Below the pieces are notes generated by a model, which was not told where the DNA came from, did no database searches, and worked only from the letters and a program-made list of their open reading frames with translations. Of a stretch of DNA of 64,000 nt, positions 47,657 through 56,050 are shown piece by piece. Origin of the DNA: Sporosarcina sp. NCCP-2716 (GTDB lineage Bacteria > Bacillota > Bacilli > Bacillales_A > Planococcaceae); the NCBI RefSeq assembly GCF_023707985.1, contig NZ_BRCF01000008.1:120048-184047 (forward strand), in the 5' to 3' direction. How positions within the stretch are numbered: position 1 is the stretch's first letter; each line of letters starts with the position of its first letter. Both the position numbers and the translations under genes were made by a program.

Positions 47657-48259
47657 ATGAAAAATCCCTATCTATTCAGTTACTTGCCCTTTTTTACAAT
47701 CATGCTGTTCAGTCTGACGTTCGGTGTCTATACTGTCGGCTGGTCGCTCGGCGTCTTCCGGGAGATCGGTCTGTATAGCGGCCTGCTTGAATTTCTGACG
47801 GATACGCAGCTGAAACTTTTCCTTCTGACGATTTATGCACTGGCGTATTTCATGGTGTTCAGTGCACTCAAACTTATTGCGGAAACGATCCATGAGACGG
47901 CGATGCTGTTTTTCTACAAAAGCCGCCCTGCAGAAGAAGGCCAGGTGTTCACCGTTCCTGACGACCGCGGCGGGAAGCTGATCTACTTCATCGGCGCCCT
48001 TGTCTCGGCAGCTGCTGTCCAGTCGATCGTCTGGCTCGGACTCGTCTTCCTCGGCGCGACGTTCATCTATTTCATCCACAATACGTATCAGCTGCATCAC
48101 CAGTTTTCCATGATGACGATCATCGGGATCATCTTTTTTGAAGTGATCGTCTGGGCAGTCCTGCTGTTTGCGGTCGTCTACATCCTGCTCCGGCTGTACA
48201 ACGGCATCGCCGCAAGCATCCCGGGTATCGAAAAAGACCAGCTGCCGGTCGGCAGCTAG
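47657..48259 (+). CDS. yufK: YufK family membrane protein (DUF5366)
   Basis: 200 residues with five or six hydrophobic helices and a short cytosolic tail. It is divergent from the mrp operon, the same arrangement as yufK in B. subtilis. Function unknown. ATG 47657 with GAGGTG upstream. The 3' end overlaps the convergent pbpD-like gene by 4 bp, with no terminator between them. Confidence 0.8.
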   Translation: MKNPYLFSYLPFFTIMLFSLTFGVYTVGWSLGVFREIGLYSGLLEFLTDTQLKLFLLTIYALAYFMVFSALKLIAETIHETAMLFFYKSRPAEEGQVFTVPDDRGGKLIYFIGALVSAAAVQSIVWLGLVFLGATFIYFIHNTYQLHHQFSMMTIIGIIFFEVIVWAVLLFAVVYILLRLYNGIAASIPGIEKDQLPVGS

Positions 48260-50109
48260 TCTGATAGTGCAGCTGAGAAGAGCTGCAGGTGGAGTTTTCT
48301 TTCACTTTCCTGCTGCATTGTATGCGGACGGTCGTATCCTGTCCAGACAGCAGCGGTATAGTCGTCATTCAGGCCGGCGACCCATAAGTCTTTGTACGCA
48401 CTCGTCGTCCCGGTTTTCGCGCCGGTGAACGACGTCGTCTGCCGGACGCCGCGTGCGGTGCCGGTCTGTACGGTCTCCTGCAGCATAGAGCGGACGGCGG
48501 AGGCCGTCTTCGGTGACCAGACCGTCCGGCGCTTGCTGTCCCACGTATACAGGACCTTGCCGGACCGGTCTTTGATGGCCCGGATGGCATGGGACGGCTG
48601 GTAGGTCCCGTCGGTGAAGCTTGTATACGCATCCGCCAGCTCATATGGCGTCGTGCCGTTCTCGAAGCCGCCGAGCGCAGCGGTGTACTGATGATCCTTT
48701 TCTGTGATGTGCCTGAACTGGAAAGGGGACAGATGTGCAAATGCCTTCTCTACGCCGACATGCTGCATGAGACGGACCGCACTCGTATTGTAGCTGCGGC
48801 TGAACGCTTTCTTCAGTGTCGTCACCCCGTACTGATAGCCGCCGAAGTTCTTCGGGCAGTAGGAGCCGATACAGATGCCGCTGCCGTCTACCAGGGAGTT
48901 TTCGGTGAATGGTCCGCTTTCCAGGTAAGGTGCATAGACGAGCAGCGGTTTCATGGCGGAGCCGGGCTGCCGGACCGCCTGGAACGACCTGTTGAAATCC
49001 GTCTTCCGGTATCCATACCCGCCATACAGGGCGACGAGTTCCCGGGAAGAGTTATCGATCACCGCGCTTCCCGCCTGGATGCCGCTGCCGTTCAGCAGTG
49101 AGGATATCCGCTCGTCGACCTTGCGCTGTTTCCGGGGATCGAGCGCAGTATCGATGCGGATGCCTGAATTGACGACTTCCGCATACCGGGCTGCCGCCTG
49201 TTTACGGATCGGGGCGCGCTGCTCATCCGTCTCCGCTTGTTTGAGCCGGGCGGTGAACCCTTCCTTTTCGTCGATCAGCTGTTTCAGCTCGTTCGCCGCG
49301 TATGTCTGATACGCGGGGAACCGGCTGTTTTTTTGTTTCAGCCGCAGGACGACAGGCGTTTCCGCAATCCTCTTACTTTCCGTGCCGCTGATCACGTTAC
49401 TCGCTGTAAGAACGCCGAGAAGCCGTTCCTGCCGTTTCTTCGCAGCGGCGAAATGACGCAGCGGGTCATACATGGATGGATTGTTCGGGATGGCCGCGAG
49501 AAAAGCGGTCTCCGCTTCGTTTAGTTTGCTGAGCGGCTTACTGAAATAGTAGGTCGCGGCAGCTCCGATTCCGTATACTTGGTTGCCGAAGTACATTTCG
49601 TTCATATACATTTCGAGGATTTCGTCCTTCGTCGCTTGTTTCTCGAGTTCGGCGGAATAGAGGATCTCCCGGAATTTCCGCTCGTATGTCTTTTCAGGTG
49701 ACAGAAACCGCATACGGACCACTTGCTGGGTGATCGTCGATGCACCCTGGCTCCGGCCTTCGGAGTTCACGTTGACGGCGAAAGCCCGCGCGATCGCTGC
49801 GACGTCGTAGCCCCGGTGTTCGTAGAAGCCTTTATCTTCGCTTTCGAGGAACAGCTGTTTCGCGAACAGCGGGATTTCGGACAAAGGAAGCGGATCCCGC
49901 CACTCTGTATATTCTTCGGCGAACAGGTCGCCGTTACGGTCGTACAGGGCCATCGGGATGGTCACGACGGGATCGGACAGTTCGATGGTCTGTTCGACTT
50001 GTTCTTTATATGCATTCGCTTCCTGCCATTCCGCTGCGACTGCGTGCTGAAGCCAGAACAGCAGCGGGAGACTGAGCAGCGCAACAGCAATTCCTGCCAG
50101 CTGTCTCAC
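48256..50109 (-). CDS. pbpD: class A penicillin-binding protein (PbpD/PBP4-like)
   Basis: 617 residues. An uncleaved N-terminal membrane anchor (about 3-25) is followed by a GT51 glycosyltransferase domain with catalytic E91 in ESEDKGFYEHRG and the QGASTITQQ motif (121-129). The transpeptidase domain has SAMK (S384, K387), SYN (439-441) and KTG (565-567). It polymerises and crosslinks peptidoglycan outside the membrane. GTG start with GAGGAGGG upstream. Position beside yufK/mrp matches B. subtilis pbpD. Confidence 0.93.
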   Translation of the reverse strand: MRQLAGIAVALLSLPLLFWLQHAVAAEWQEANAYKEQVEQTIELSDPVVTIPMALYDRNGDLFAEEYTEWRDPLPLSEIPLFAKQLFLESEDKGFYEHRGYDVAAIARAFAVNVNSEGRSQGASTITQQVVRMRFLSPEKTYERKFREILYSAELEKQATKDEILEMYMNEMYFGNQVYGIGAAATYYFSKPLSKLNEAETAFLAAIPNNPSMYDPLRHFAAAKKRQERLLGVLTASNVISGTESKRIAETPVVLRLKQKNSRFPAYQTYAANELKQLIDEKEGFTARLKQAETDEQRAPIRKQAAARYAEVVNSGIRIDTALDPRKQRKVDERISSLLNGSGIQAGSAVIDNSSRELVALYGGYGYRKTDFNRSFQAVRQPGSAMKPLLVYAPYLESGPFTENSLVDGSGICIGSYCPKNFGGYQYGVTTLKKAFSRSYNTSAVRLMQHVGVEKAFAHLSPFQFRHITEKDHQYTAALGGFENGTTPYELADAYTSFTDGTYQPSHAIRAIKDRSGKVLYTWDSKRRTVWSPKTASAVRSMLQETVQTGTARGVRQTTSFTGAKTGTTSAYKDLWVAGLNDDYTAAVWTGYDRPHTMQQESERKLHLQLFSAALSD

Positions 50110-50144
50110 GCAAGTCCCTCCTCATGTTTCATTCTCTCTAAACA

Positions 50145-50183
50145 AAATATAGCACACTCTGCAAATGAGAGTGCGCTATATTT
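50145..50183. terminator. terminator of the MFS gene
   Basis: Two stacked stems AAATATAGC and CACTCT pairing with AGAGTG and GCTATATTT around a 7-nt loop. It lies just after the MFS stop and ends in T's on both strands. Confidence 0.75.
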
Positions 50184-50188
50184 CCATA

Positions 50189-51412
50189 TTATTTCTCCTG
50201 GGATTCAGCGAGGAAGTGCTCGAAGTCCTGGGTCGGTTTCCGTTTGGCATAATAGAGGAAGCCGAAGCCGAGCAGGAACAGGACACCTGTCGAGATGAAG
50301 ACCGAGGAGATGCCGAGATACCCGCTGACGATTCCGCCGAACATCGGCCCGATGATGTTGCCGAGAAACCGGAAGCTCGTGTTGTAACCCATCACTTCGC
50401 CCTGTATGTCGATCGGCGCTTCCCGCCGGACGAGTGCGGTCGTTATCGGGATCATGCCGCCCATCGAAATACCGAACAGCAGCCGCCAGATGACCAGCTG
50501 CCACAGGCTGCCGACGAACGCCTGCGGGATGATGAAGACGAACGACAGAAGAAGAAGGAAGCTGAGCACTTTTTCGTAGCCGATCTGGTCGCCGAGCTTA
50601 CCCCATTTGCGGGCGAACAGCAAGTTGCCGACACCTGCCGCACTGAACGTGACACCCGCAAGGAACGCGACGTCCTTCGCCGTCGTCAAATGCGACACAT
50701 AGAGCGACAGCAGCGGCTGGATGCTGAAGTTGCCGATCTGGATCAGCGCAGTGACGACCATGACGTTCAGCATGAGACGGTGGCGCAGCAGGCCGCCGAG
50801 AATCGTCTTGCGAGAGTAGGATACCGCACGGCTGCTCTTCACTTTCTTCTGCTCTTTAATGCCAAAGATGATGATGAGGGCAGCGATGACGACGGAAACG
50901 GAGGTGATGACGAACGTATACTGGAAACCGAACGCATCCGCGAGCAGTCCGCCGAGCACAGGGCCGAACAAGGTGCCTGTCACACTGCCCATCTGCAGCG
51001 TCCCGAGCCGTTTCCCCGCTTCCTCCCGTTTCGTGTTCGCGGATATGAACGCGAGCGACGTCGGAATGAACCCGGTGACGACCCCGTTCAGGAGGCGCAG
51101 TATGAAGAACGCTTCAACGGAATGGACGAAGCCCATGAGGAACACGGAGACCGCAATGCCGAATCCGTTAATGATCAGTATCGGCTTGAAGCCATATTTG
51201 TCGGCGATGCGGCCCCAGACAGGGGACATGATGAGTGCGGAGATGAATGTGGCGCCGAAGACGAGCCCCGCCCATTTCTGCACGTACGCATCCGAGTAAT
51301 CGCCGAACGTTTCGATGTATAGTGACAAGAACGGCATGATCATTGTCATCGTCCCCGCAACGAGGAAGTTCGACACCCATATTATGATGAAATTTCTTTT
51401 TTGACTATCCAT
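50189..51412 (-). CDS. MFS transporter, drug:H+ antiporter (DHA1) type
   Basis: 407 residues with 12 transmembrane helices. Motif A is GRIADKYGFKP (between TM2 and TM3) and motif C is GPVLGGLLAD (TM5), the antiporter signature of drug exporters such as LmrP/NorA relatives. A second motif A-like RKWGKLGDQIGYEK begins the C-half. Substrate cannot be deduced. It has its own terminator and no regulator gene nearby. Confidence 0.82.
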   Translation of the reverse strand: MDSQKRNFIIIWVSNFLVAGTMTMIMPFLSLYIETFGDYSDAYVQKWAGLVFGATFISALIMSPVWGRIADKYGFKPILIINGFGIAVSVFLMGFVHSVEAFFILRLLNGVVTGFIPTSLAFISANTKREEAGKRLGTLQMGSVTGTLFGPVLGGLLADAFGFQYTFVITSVSVVIAALIIIFGIKEQKKVKSSRAVSYSRKTILGGLLRHRLMLNVMVVTALIQIGNFSIQPLLSLYVSHLTTAKDVAFLAGVTFSAAGVGNLLFARKWGKLGDQIGYEKVLSFLLLLSFVFIIPQAFVGSLWQLVIWRLLFGISMGGMIPITTALVRREAPIDIQGEVMGYNTSFRFLGNIIGPMFGGIVSGYLGISSVFISTGVLFLLGFGFLYYAKRKPTQDFEHFLAESQEK

Positions 51413-51538
51413 AGGAGACCTTCCCTCTGTACAAGCTGTATCTTTCTAGTATAAAACAATTCGGCACCCGAAGGAAGTCAAGTGCTTGAAGTTCGATTTA
51501 CGCGCCGGATATGGTAAACTTGTTCAGGGTGACGCAAA

Positions 51539-52291
51539 TTGCACAAGAAACTTTATGCGCTCGCGCTTTGCGCTGCGCTTCTGCTTCTCCTTTCCGCCTG
51601 CGGACAAGCGCAGAAAGACAAGGAAGATACGGGGAAGAAAGCAGAAGAGGCGGTTACAGCAGAAGAGCCGGAAAACACGATTCCTAAGGAGGATTCCCAC
51701 ATGTACCCGCAATTATCAAACAAAGTGGCGGCAGGCGAACAGGTAGTCACGATGAATACCACGCTCGGCCCGATCAAAATCAAGCTTTTCGAAGAAAAAG
51801 CACCTAAGACCGTGAAAAACTTCATTGAACATGCAAAAGAAGGCTACTACGACGGCATCATCTTCCACCGTGTCATCGAAGACTTCATGATCCAGGGCGG
51901 CGACCCCACAGGTACCGGAATGGGCGGTTCAAGCATCTACGGCGATACGTTCGGAGACGAGTTCACGATGGATCTGTTCAACTTGCGCGGAGCATTGTCG
52001 ATGGCGAACGCGGGTCCGAACACGAACGGCAGCCAATTCTTCATCGTCCAGGCTCCGAAACTTGCCGGCATTTCAGTCGATCAGCTGAAGCAGGGCGGAT
52101 GGCCTGAAGAGATCGCTGAGGCGTATGCAGAACGAGGCGGCACACCGCACTTGGACCAGAAGCATACTGTTTTCGGACAAGTGATCGAAGGAATGGACGT
52201 TGTGGATAAGATTGCAGCAGTCAAAGTCGGCCGCGGCGACAAACCGGTCGAAGATGTGAAAATCGAGTCGATCGACATCCAGAGCAACTGA
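51539..52291 (+). CDS. cyclophilin-type peptidyl-prolyl isomerase lipoprotein (with internal start)
   Basis: 250 residues from a TTG at 51539 preceded by AGGGTGA. The signal peptide ends in a lipobox LLSAC (lipidated Cys21), then an acidic/Lys linker to about 54. Residues 60-250 are a cyclophilin domain: [12 protein letters not shown] with the catalytic Arg, [32 protein letters not shown]. Met55 (51701) has its own excellent site, AAGGAGG followed by a 7-bp spacer, so a cytosolic 196-residue form may also be made. The lipoprotein form would fold exported proteins at the membrane surface. Confidence 0.9.
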   Translation: MHKKLYALALCAALLLLLSACGQAQKDKEDTGKKAEEAVTAEEPENTIPKEDSHMYPQLSNKVAAGEQVVTMNTTLGPIKIKLFEEKAPKTVKNFIEHAKEGYYDGIIFHRVIEDFMIQGGDPTGTGMGGSSIYGDTFGDEFTMDLFNLRGALSMANAGPNTNGSQFFIVQAPKLAGISVDQLKQGGWPEEIAEAYAERGGTPHLDQKHTVFGQVIEGMDVVDKIAAVKVGRGDKPVEDVKIESIDIQSN

Positions 52292-52327
52292 TCAACCGGT
52301 AAATCTTTACGATAGGAAGTGCGTACC

Positions 52328-52561
52328 ATGGTGAGCATTCTGATGCCGTTCCTGTATTTTCCGGAAGATAAGTCCGAATATATCCCGGCGGCGATCTCGT
52401 TCACGATTTTCATGATCCTGTTCGTCCTGACGTTCATGTGGATCAGACGTCATTCGAAGAAACAGGAGCTTGAAACGAAAGAATTGGAAGAACGGATTCT
52501 GCGTGAACGGCGTGAAGCGCGGGAAGCCGGACAACAACAAAAACAGCACCCTCATTCGTGA
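52328..52561 (+). CDS. small single-pass membrane protein, unknown function
   Basis: 77 residues. One transmembrane helix (about 18-40) is followed by a basic RRHSKK and a highly charged Glu/Arg helix that may form a coiled coil on the cytosolic side. ATG at 52328 with AGGAAGTG upstream. 36 bp after the cyclophilin gene, so probably co-transcribed. Its last codons are part of the terminator stem. Not recognised. Confidence 0.65.
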   Translation: MVSILMPFLYFPEDKSEYIPAAISFTIFMILFVLTFMWIRRHSKKQELETKELEERILRERREAREAGQQQKQHPHS

Positions 52562-52577
52562 GGATGCTGTTTTTTTG
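52540..52577. terminator. terminator after the small membrane protein gene
   Basis: Stem AACAGCA-CCTCA / TGAGG-TGCTGTT with a 4-nt loop and T7; ascending arm lies in the coding end. Confidence 0.9.
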
Positions 52578-52579
52578 AA

Positions 52580-53752
52580 TTACGCCATCGCGCGGATGAA
52601 GCGGGAGACGCCTTCCTGGACAGTCGAGAGGCAGGTGGCGACGTTCATGCGAAGGAAACCGCGGCCGGCTTCGCCGTATTTGGTACCCGGCTCGAGTGCC
52701 AGTCCGCCTTTCGTCAGCAGCTTGTCCATCATCTCTTCTTCCGAAAGACCGGTTCCCCGGTAGTCGATCCACAATAAGTACGTCCCTTGCGGCTTCGTAA
52801 CCGAGACGCCCGGCACGTTCGCCGGTAAGTTGTCGACGACATAGTCCATATTATCGGAAACCGTCTGCAGCAGCGTTTCGAGCCACGGTTCCCCGTGGCG
52901 GTACGCTGCCTGCAGCGCAGCCCCTGCAAATGCATTCAGTTCCATCTGGCCATGCGCCATCCCATTTTCCTGCAGCCGCAGGCGGAGTGTTTCATCCGGA
53001 ATGATCATCATGGCGGCCTGGATGCCGGCCAGGTTGAACGTCTTTGTCGGTGCGACACACGTGATCACACGATTGTACTCGTCGCCGGCAGCCAAATGGA
53101 GCGGTGTATGCCGGTTCGGCGCAAACACGAGATCGGCGTGGATTTCATCGGATAGTATAAGCGTGTCATACTTGGCGCACAGATGGACGATTTCCTGCAG
53201 CACATCCACCGGCCAGACGATACCGCCAGGATTGTGCGGGTTGCAAAAAATGAATAGTTTGACATCTTTCTTCAAAGCTTCTTCGAATCGCTCGAGATCA
53301 AACGTATATGTACCATCCTGTTCCGTCAGCATGCATTCTTCGAGCACCCGGTTCTGCAGGCTCGGCACGCTTGCGAATGGCGGATAGACTGGCGGCGTGA
53401 TCAGAATCGTATCCCCTTCGTCCGTCAGGGTCTCGACGACGGAAGCGATCGCCGGGACGACACCTTGGTGGGAAAGCATCCACTCGTTCTTCGGCTCGAA
53501 GCCATGGCGTTTCAAAAACCATTCCCGGACGGCATCCCTGCAGCCTTCGCATACGTACGAATAGCCGAACACCCCGTGATCCAGCCGTTTCTGCAGCGCA
53601 TCGAGCACAGCCTGAGGCGCCTTGAAGTCCATATCGGCAATCCACATCGGCAAAATGTCCTTAGTATTATCGACACCGTAAATACGGTCCATCCTGTCCC
53701 ACTTCATCGACGTCGTGTTGCGCCGGTCGATTGTCTGTGTAAACTCACTCAC
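52580..53752 (-). CDS. patB: MalY/PatB family PLP-dependent cystathionine beta-lyase (C-S lyase)
   Basis: 390 residues, fold type I aminotransferase. The PLP lysine is K237 in APTKTFNLAG; MWIADMDF and CNPHNPGGIVW are MalY/PatB markers. B. subtilis PatB cleaves cystathionine and other C-S bonds; the same is inferred here. GTG start with AAGGGGGA upstream. Monocistronic, divergent from yugE. Confidence 0.92.
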   Translation of the reverse strand: MSEFTQTIDRRNTTSMKWDRMDRIYGVDNTKDILPMWIADMDFKAPQAVLDALQKRLDHGVFGYSYVCEGCRDAVREWFLKRHGFEPKNEWMLSHQGVVPAIASVVETLTDEGDTILITPPVYPPFASVPSLQNRVLEECMLTEQDGTYTFDLERFEEALKKDVKLFIFCNPHNPGGIVWPVDVLQEIVHLCAKYDTLILSDEIHADLVFAPNRHTPLHLAAGDEYNRVITCVAPTKTFNLAGIQAAMMIIPDETLRLRLQENGMAHGQMELNAFAGAALQAAYRHGEPWLETLLQTVSDNMDYVVDNLPANVPGVSVTKPQGTYLLWIDYRGTGLSEEEMMDKLLTKGGLALEPGTKYGEAGRGFLRMNVATCLSTVQEGVSRFIRAMA

Positions 53753-53832
53753 ATGGATTCCCCCTTAACCAACTGTTTTCTTTTCCATTCCTATGCTATC
53801 ATAAACAAAAACAAAAAATCAGGTGACTTGAT

Positions 53833-54096
53833 GTGCAAATTGCAGAAATAAACAAAAAAGCGGCGTCTCTTCTGGAAGACTGGGATCCTTTCCTTGCGGG
53901 GAAAGGGGCGTACAAGCGGGAAATCGAGACCGTGCTGGAAGACCTTCAAGAACTCGATCACCCGAGTGATCTGGCCAAACGGATCCGCGAAGTGTACATA
54001 CAATGCTGCGGCCTGTGGATTCCGATCGAAGACTGCATGGAGATCTCCTACAAACTGCTCGCTGTGAAATTCGAAGCGAAGTGCATAATTTCCTAG
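53833..54096 (+). CDS. yugE: DUF1871 family protein YugE
   Basis: 87 residues, small acidic helical protein. ASLLEDWDPF and a late CMEISYKLL are typical of DUF1871. Function unknown. GTG at 53833 with AGGTGA upstream; the ATG two bases earlier is out of frame. Its position near yugI and yugJ matches the B. subtilis yug block. Confidence 0.8.
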   Translation: MQIAEINKKAASLLEDWDPFLAGKGAYKREIETVLEDLQELDHPSDLAKRIREVYIQCCGLWIPIEDCMEISYKLLAVKFEAKCIIS

Positions 54097-54117
54097 TATT
54101 CCTCTAGTGACTATGCT

Positions 54118-54146
54118 TTGCTCCGTCATAGTTCCGATGCTATACT
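54118..54146 (+). promoter_or_regulatory. sigma-A promoter of yugI
   Basis: TTGCTC, 17-bp spacer, TATACT, about 58 bp before the gene. Confidence 0.7.
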
Positions 54147-54203
54147 GATAGTGGCCGCTATAGGCAAATTCAGATAGTCAAAACACGATTGGGAGCTGTT
54201 CGC

Positions 54204-54578
54204 ATGGCAGGTAACTATGAAGCAGGCCAAGAACTGTCAGGTACAGTTACGGGCATTCAGCCGTACGGAGCATTCGTCGCCCTGGATGACCAGACACAGG
54301 GACTTGTCCACATCTCTGAAATTACGTATGGCTTCGTCAAGGACATCCATGAGCATCTGTCCGTCGGGCAGCAGGTGAAGGTGAAAGTGCTGGATGTCGA
54401 CGAACAGGATCATAAGATCAGCCTGTCGATCCGGGCGCTGCAAGACGCCCCGGCTCCGGCGAAGAAGTTCCACCGTCCGCGCAAATCGCTGCAGGAACGG
54501 GTGGACGAACAGGACGACAAAGGATTCAATTCCCTGAAGGACAAACTGCGGGATTGGATCGACAAATCAGGTTATTGA
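54204..54578 (+). CDS. yugI: S1 RNA-binding domain protein YugI (general stress protein 13)
   Basis: 124 residues. One S1 domain occupies residues 5-75 (GTVTGIQPYGAFVAL, GLVHISEI, VKVLDVDEQDHKISLSI), followed by a basic and then charged tail. The domain binds RNA and the protein is ribosome-associated in Bacillus relatives. ATG 54204 with GGGAG 8 bp upstream; frame from 54189 has no site. Confidence 0.92.
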   Translation: MAGNYEAGQELSGTVTGIQPYGAFVALDDQTQGLVHISEITYGFVKDIHEHLSVGQQVKVKVLDVDEQDHKISLSIRALQDAPAPAKKFHRPRKSLQERVDEQDDKGFNSLKDKLRDWIDKSGY

Positions 54579-54616
54579 AAACGGAGAAGGGGCCTCATGC
54601 CTCTCCTCCGTTTTTG
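54578..54616. terminator. bidirectional terminator between yugI and the RocR-like regulator
   Basis: AAAACGGAG / CTCCGTTTTT outer stem with an inner AGGGG/CCTCT part. The descending arm covers the last codons of the regulator gene. Confidence 0.8.
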
Positions 54617-55914
54617 TTTTTCCGCAGCCGGTACTGCAGGTTCTGCCGGCTCATCGACAGGGCGTTCGCCGTACGGGTGATGTTGCCGTCATGCAGATCG
54701 AGCGCCCGCTGGATATAATACGACTCGGCCTCCCGCAAGAACTTATCGAGCGGGAGGAATTCATTTCCGCCGGGCGGCAGGAAGGACGGGAGTGAAGGAG
54801 CGCCGTCTTCAGGTGCCGTGCTTTTGCTGCGGAAGTGGAGCGGCAGCATGTCGACGGTGATGACAGGTTCCGAAGAGGCGAGTGATGCCACTTCGTCGAG
54901 AAGTACTTCGAGTTCGCGCATGTTGCCCGGCCACGAATACGACATGAACAGTTCGTGCACATCATCCGTCATATCTTCGAGCGCTGTGCCGAAACTCTCT
55001 TTCCGCCGGGCCAGGTACCGCTTGACGAACGGTTGGATGTCCTCTTTCCGTTCGCGAAGCGGAGGGAATCGGATCGTGAACGAGGCGAAAAAGTAATAGA
55101 GCTCTTTCAGCAGGTTCCCTGATGCGATCAGCTCGACAGGATCTTCCCCGATGCTTGCGATGATCTGCCGCGCATGGCCTTCCGAATTCTCAAGTATCTC
55201 CAATAACTTCCGCTGCAGCTTGATGGATAGAAAGTCGATCCTCTCACAAAATAATGTGAAAGGCATATCGTCCGTCAGCTTTGCGGACAGCCGGTCGATC
55301 GCCTGGCTGTCGGAACGGTTGCAATACAATGTATAGAAGGAGGAATCTGCATCGGGCACTTCATTGTGAATGCCCTGGGCGACGAGGTCTTTCCCGGTGC
55401 CCGCTTCACCGATCAGCAGGACGGGCAGTTTCGCGCGCACTGCTTTCTTCGCCGTCGTGATGATCCGTCTCATGGAATCGGATTCCGCGACGATCTGATC
55501 GAGCAAGATCGGGTCCCGGTCTTTCTTCAGCGGCTGCAAGACGAACTTTTCGAGCGCCGTCACGTCGTGGGAGAGCTCGATCGCCCCGATAAGATGGTCT
55601 TCGTGGACGATCGGATACGTGTTGTTGATGGTCGTGATTTCCGTCTCATTCCGGTTCCAATAGGTCTGTTTGACGTTAAGCTGCTCTTTTCCGCTCTGGA
55701 GCACTTCCATCAGCGTACTCGGCTGCTGACGGAAATTGAACAGTTCCAATATGGACAGCTCCCGGATATCGTCCAGGTCAAGCCCTTCTATTTCCTTCAT
55801 CTTGTCGTTATAGATGATCGTCCGGCCTTCACTGTTGACCGCGTGGATTCCGATGCCGGCTTGCTGCACTGCAAATTCGTAAAAAGGGAAGAGTGATTCA
55901 TCGATACCGTTCAT
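54595..55914 (-). CDS. RocR/NtrC-type regulator with degenerate AAA+ domain
   Basis: 439 residues from ATG 55914 (GGCGGTG upstream). An N-terminal PAS domain (about 10-115) is followed by an AAA+-derived domain with Walker A GEAGTGKD (about 170-177) and a C-terminal Fis-type HTH (DGNITRTANALSMSRQNLQYRL). It departs from sigma-54 activators: the ELFG...GAFTGA segment is deleted, Walker B reads LFCERID instead of LFLDEIG, the sensor I AATN is IASIG and the RxDLYYRL finger region reads LKELYYFFAS. It therefore probably neither contacts sigma-54 nor hydrolyses ATP. It is divergent from rocA-rocD-gdh, the likely targets. Confidence 0.85.
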   Translation of the reverse strand: MNGIDESLFPFYEFAVQQAGIGIHAVNSEGRTIIYNDKMKEIEGLDLDDIRELSILELFNFRQQPSTLMEVLQSGKEQLNVKQTYWNRNETEITTINNTYPIVHEDHLIGAIELSHDVTALEKFVLQPLKKDRDPILLDQIVAESDSMRRIITTAKKAVRAKLPVLLIGEAGTGKDLVAQGIHNEVPDADSSFYTLYCNRSDSQAIDRLSAKLTDDMPFTLFCERIDFLSIKLQRKLLEILENSEGHARQIIASIGEDPVELIASGNLLKELYYFFASFTIRFPPLRERKEDIQPFVKRYLARRKESFGTALEDMTDDVHELFMSYSWPGNMRELEVLLDEVASLASSEPVITVDMLPLHFRSKSTAPEDGAPSLPSFLPPGGNEFLPLDKFLREAESYYIQRALDLHDGNITRTANALSMSRQNLQYRLRKNKNGGEA

Positions 55915-55960
55915 AGACTGACACCGCCCAACTTTTTTTCTCTGTTTGAAACAATAACAC

Positions 55961-55973
55961 TTGCATTGTGCAA
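55961..55973. promoter_or_regulatory. inverted repeat overlapping the rocA -35 box
   Basis: TTGCA-TTG-TGCAA, perfect. Candidate operator of the divergent regulator. Confidence 0.5.
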
Positions 55974-55995
55974 TAATATCTTGCATTATTATAAA
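55966..55995 (+). promoter_or_regulatory. candidate sigma-A promoter of rocA
   Basis: TTGTGC, 18-bp spacer, TATAAA. No TGGCAC-N5-TTGCA type sigma-54 promoter is seen in 55915-56050. Confidence 0.5.
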
Positions 55996-56011
55996 TGTAA
56001 TCACCAACGGA

Positions 56012-56030
56012 GTGCAAACTTTTTTTGCAC
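56012..56030. promoter_or_regulatory. inverted repeat just downstream of the rocA promoter
   Basis: GTGCAAA-CTTTT-TTTGCAC, perfect 7-bp arms sharing the TGCAA half site of the upstream repeat. It sits at about +10 to +28. Confidence 0.5.
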
Positions 56031-56050
56031 TTAACTTAAGGAGGACTATC

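Noticed and set aside
50165..51322. 385-aa plus-strand ORF opposite the MFS transporter
   Set aside because: Extremely charged, low-quality composition; it is the mirror frame of a clear 12-helix transporter.
55915..56050. sigma-54 promoter upstream of rocA
   Set aside because: No TGGCAC-N5-TTGCA element with intact GG and GC at -24/-12 spacing was found.
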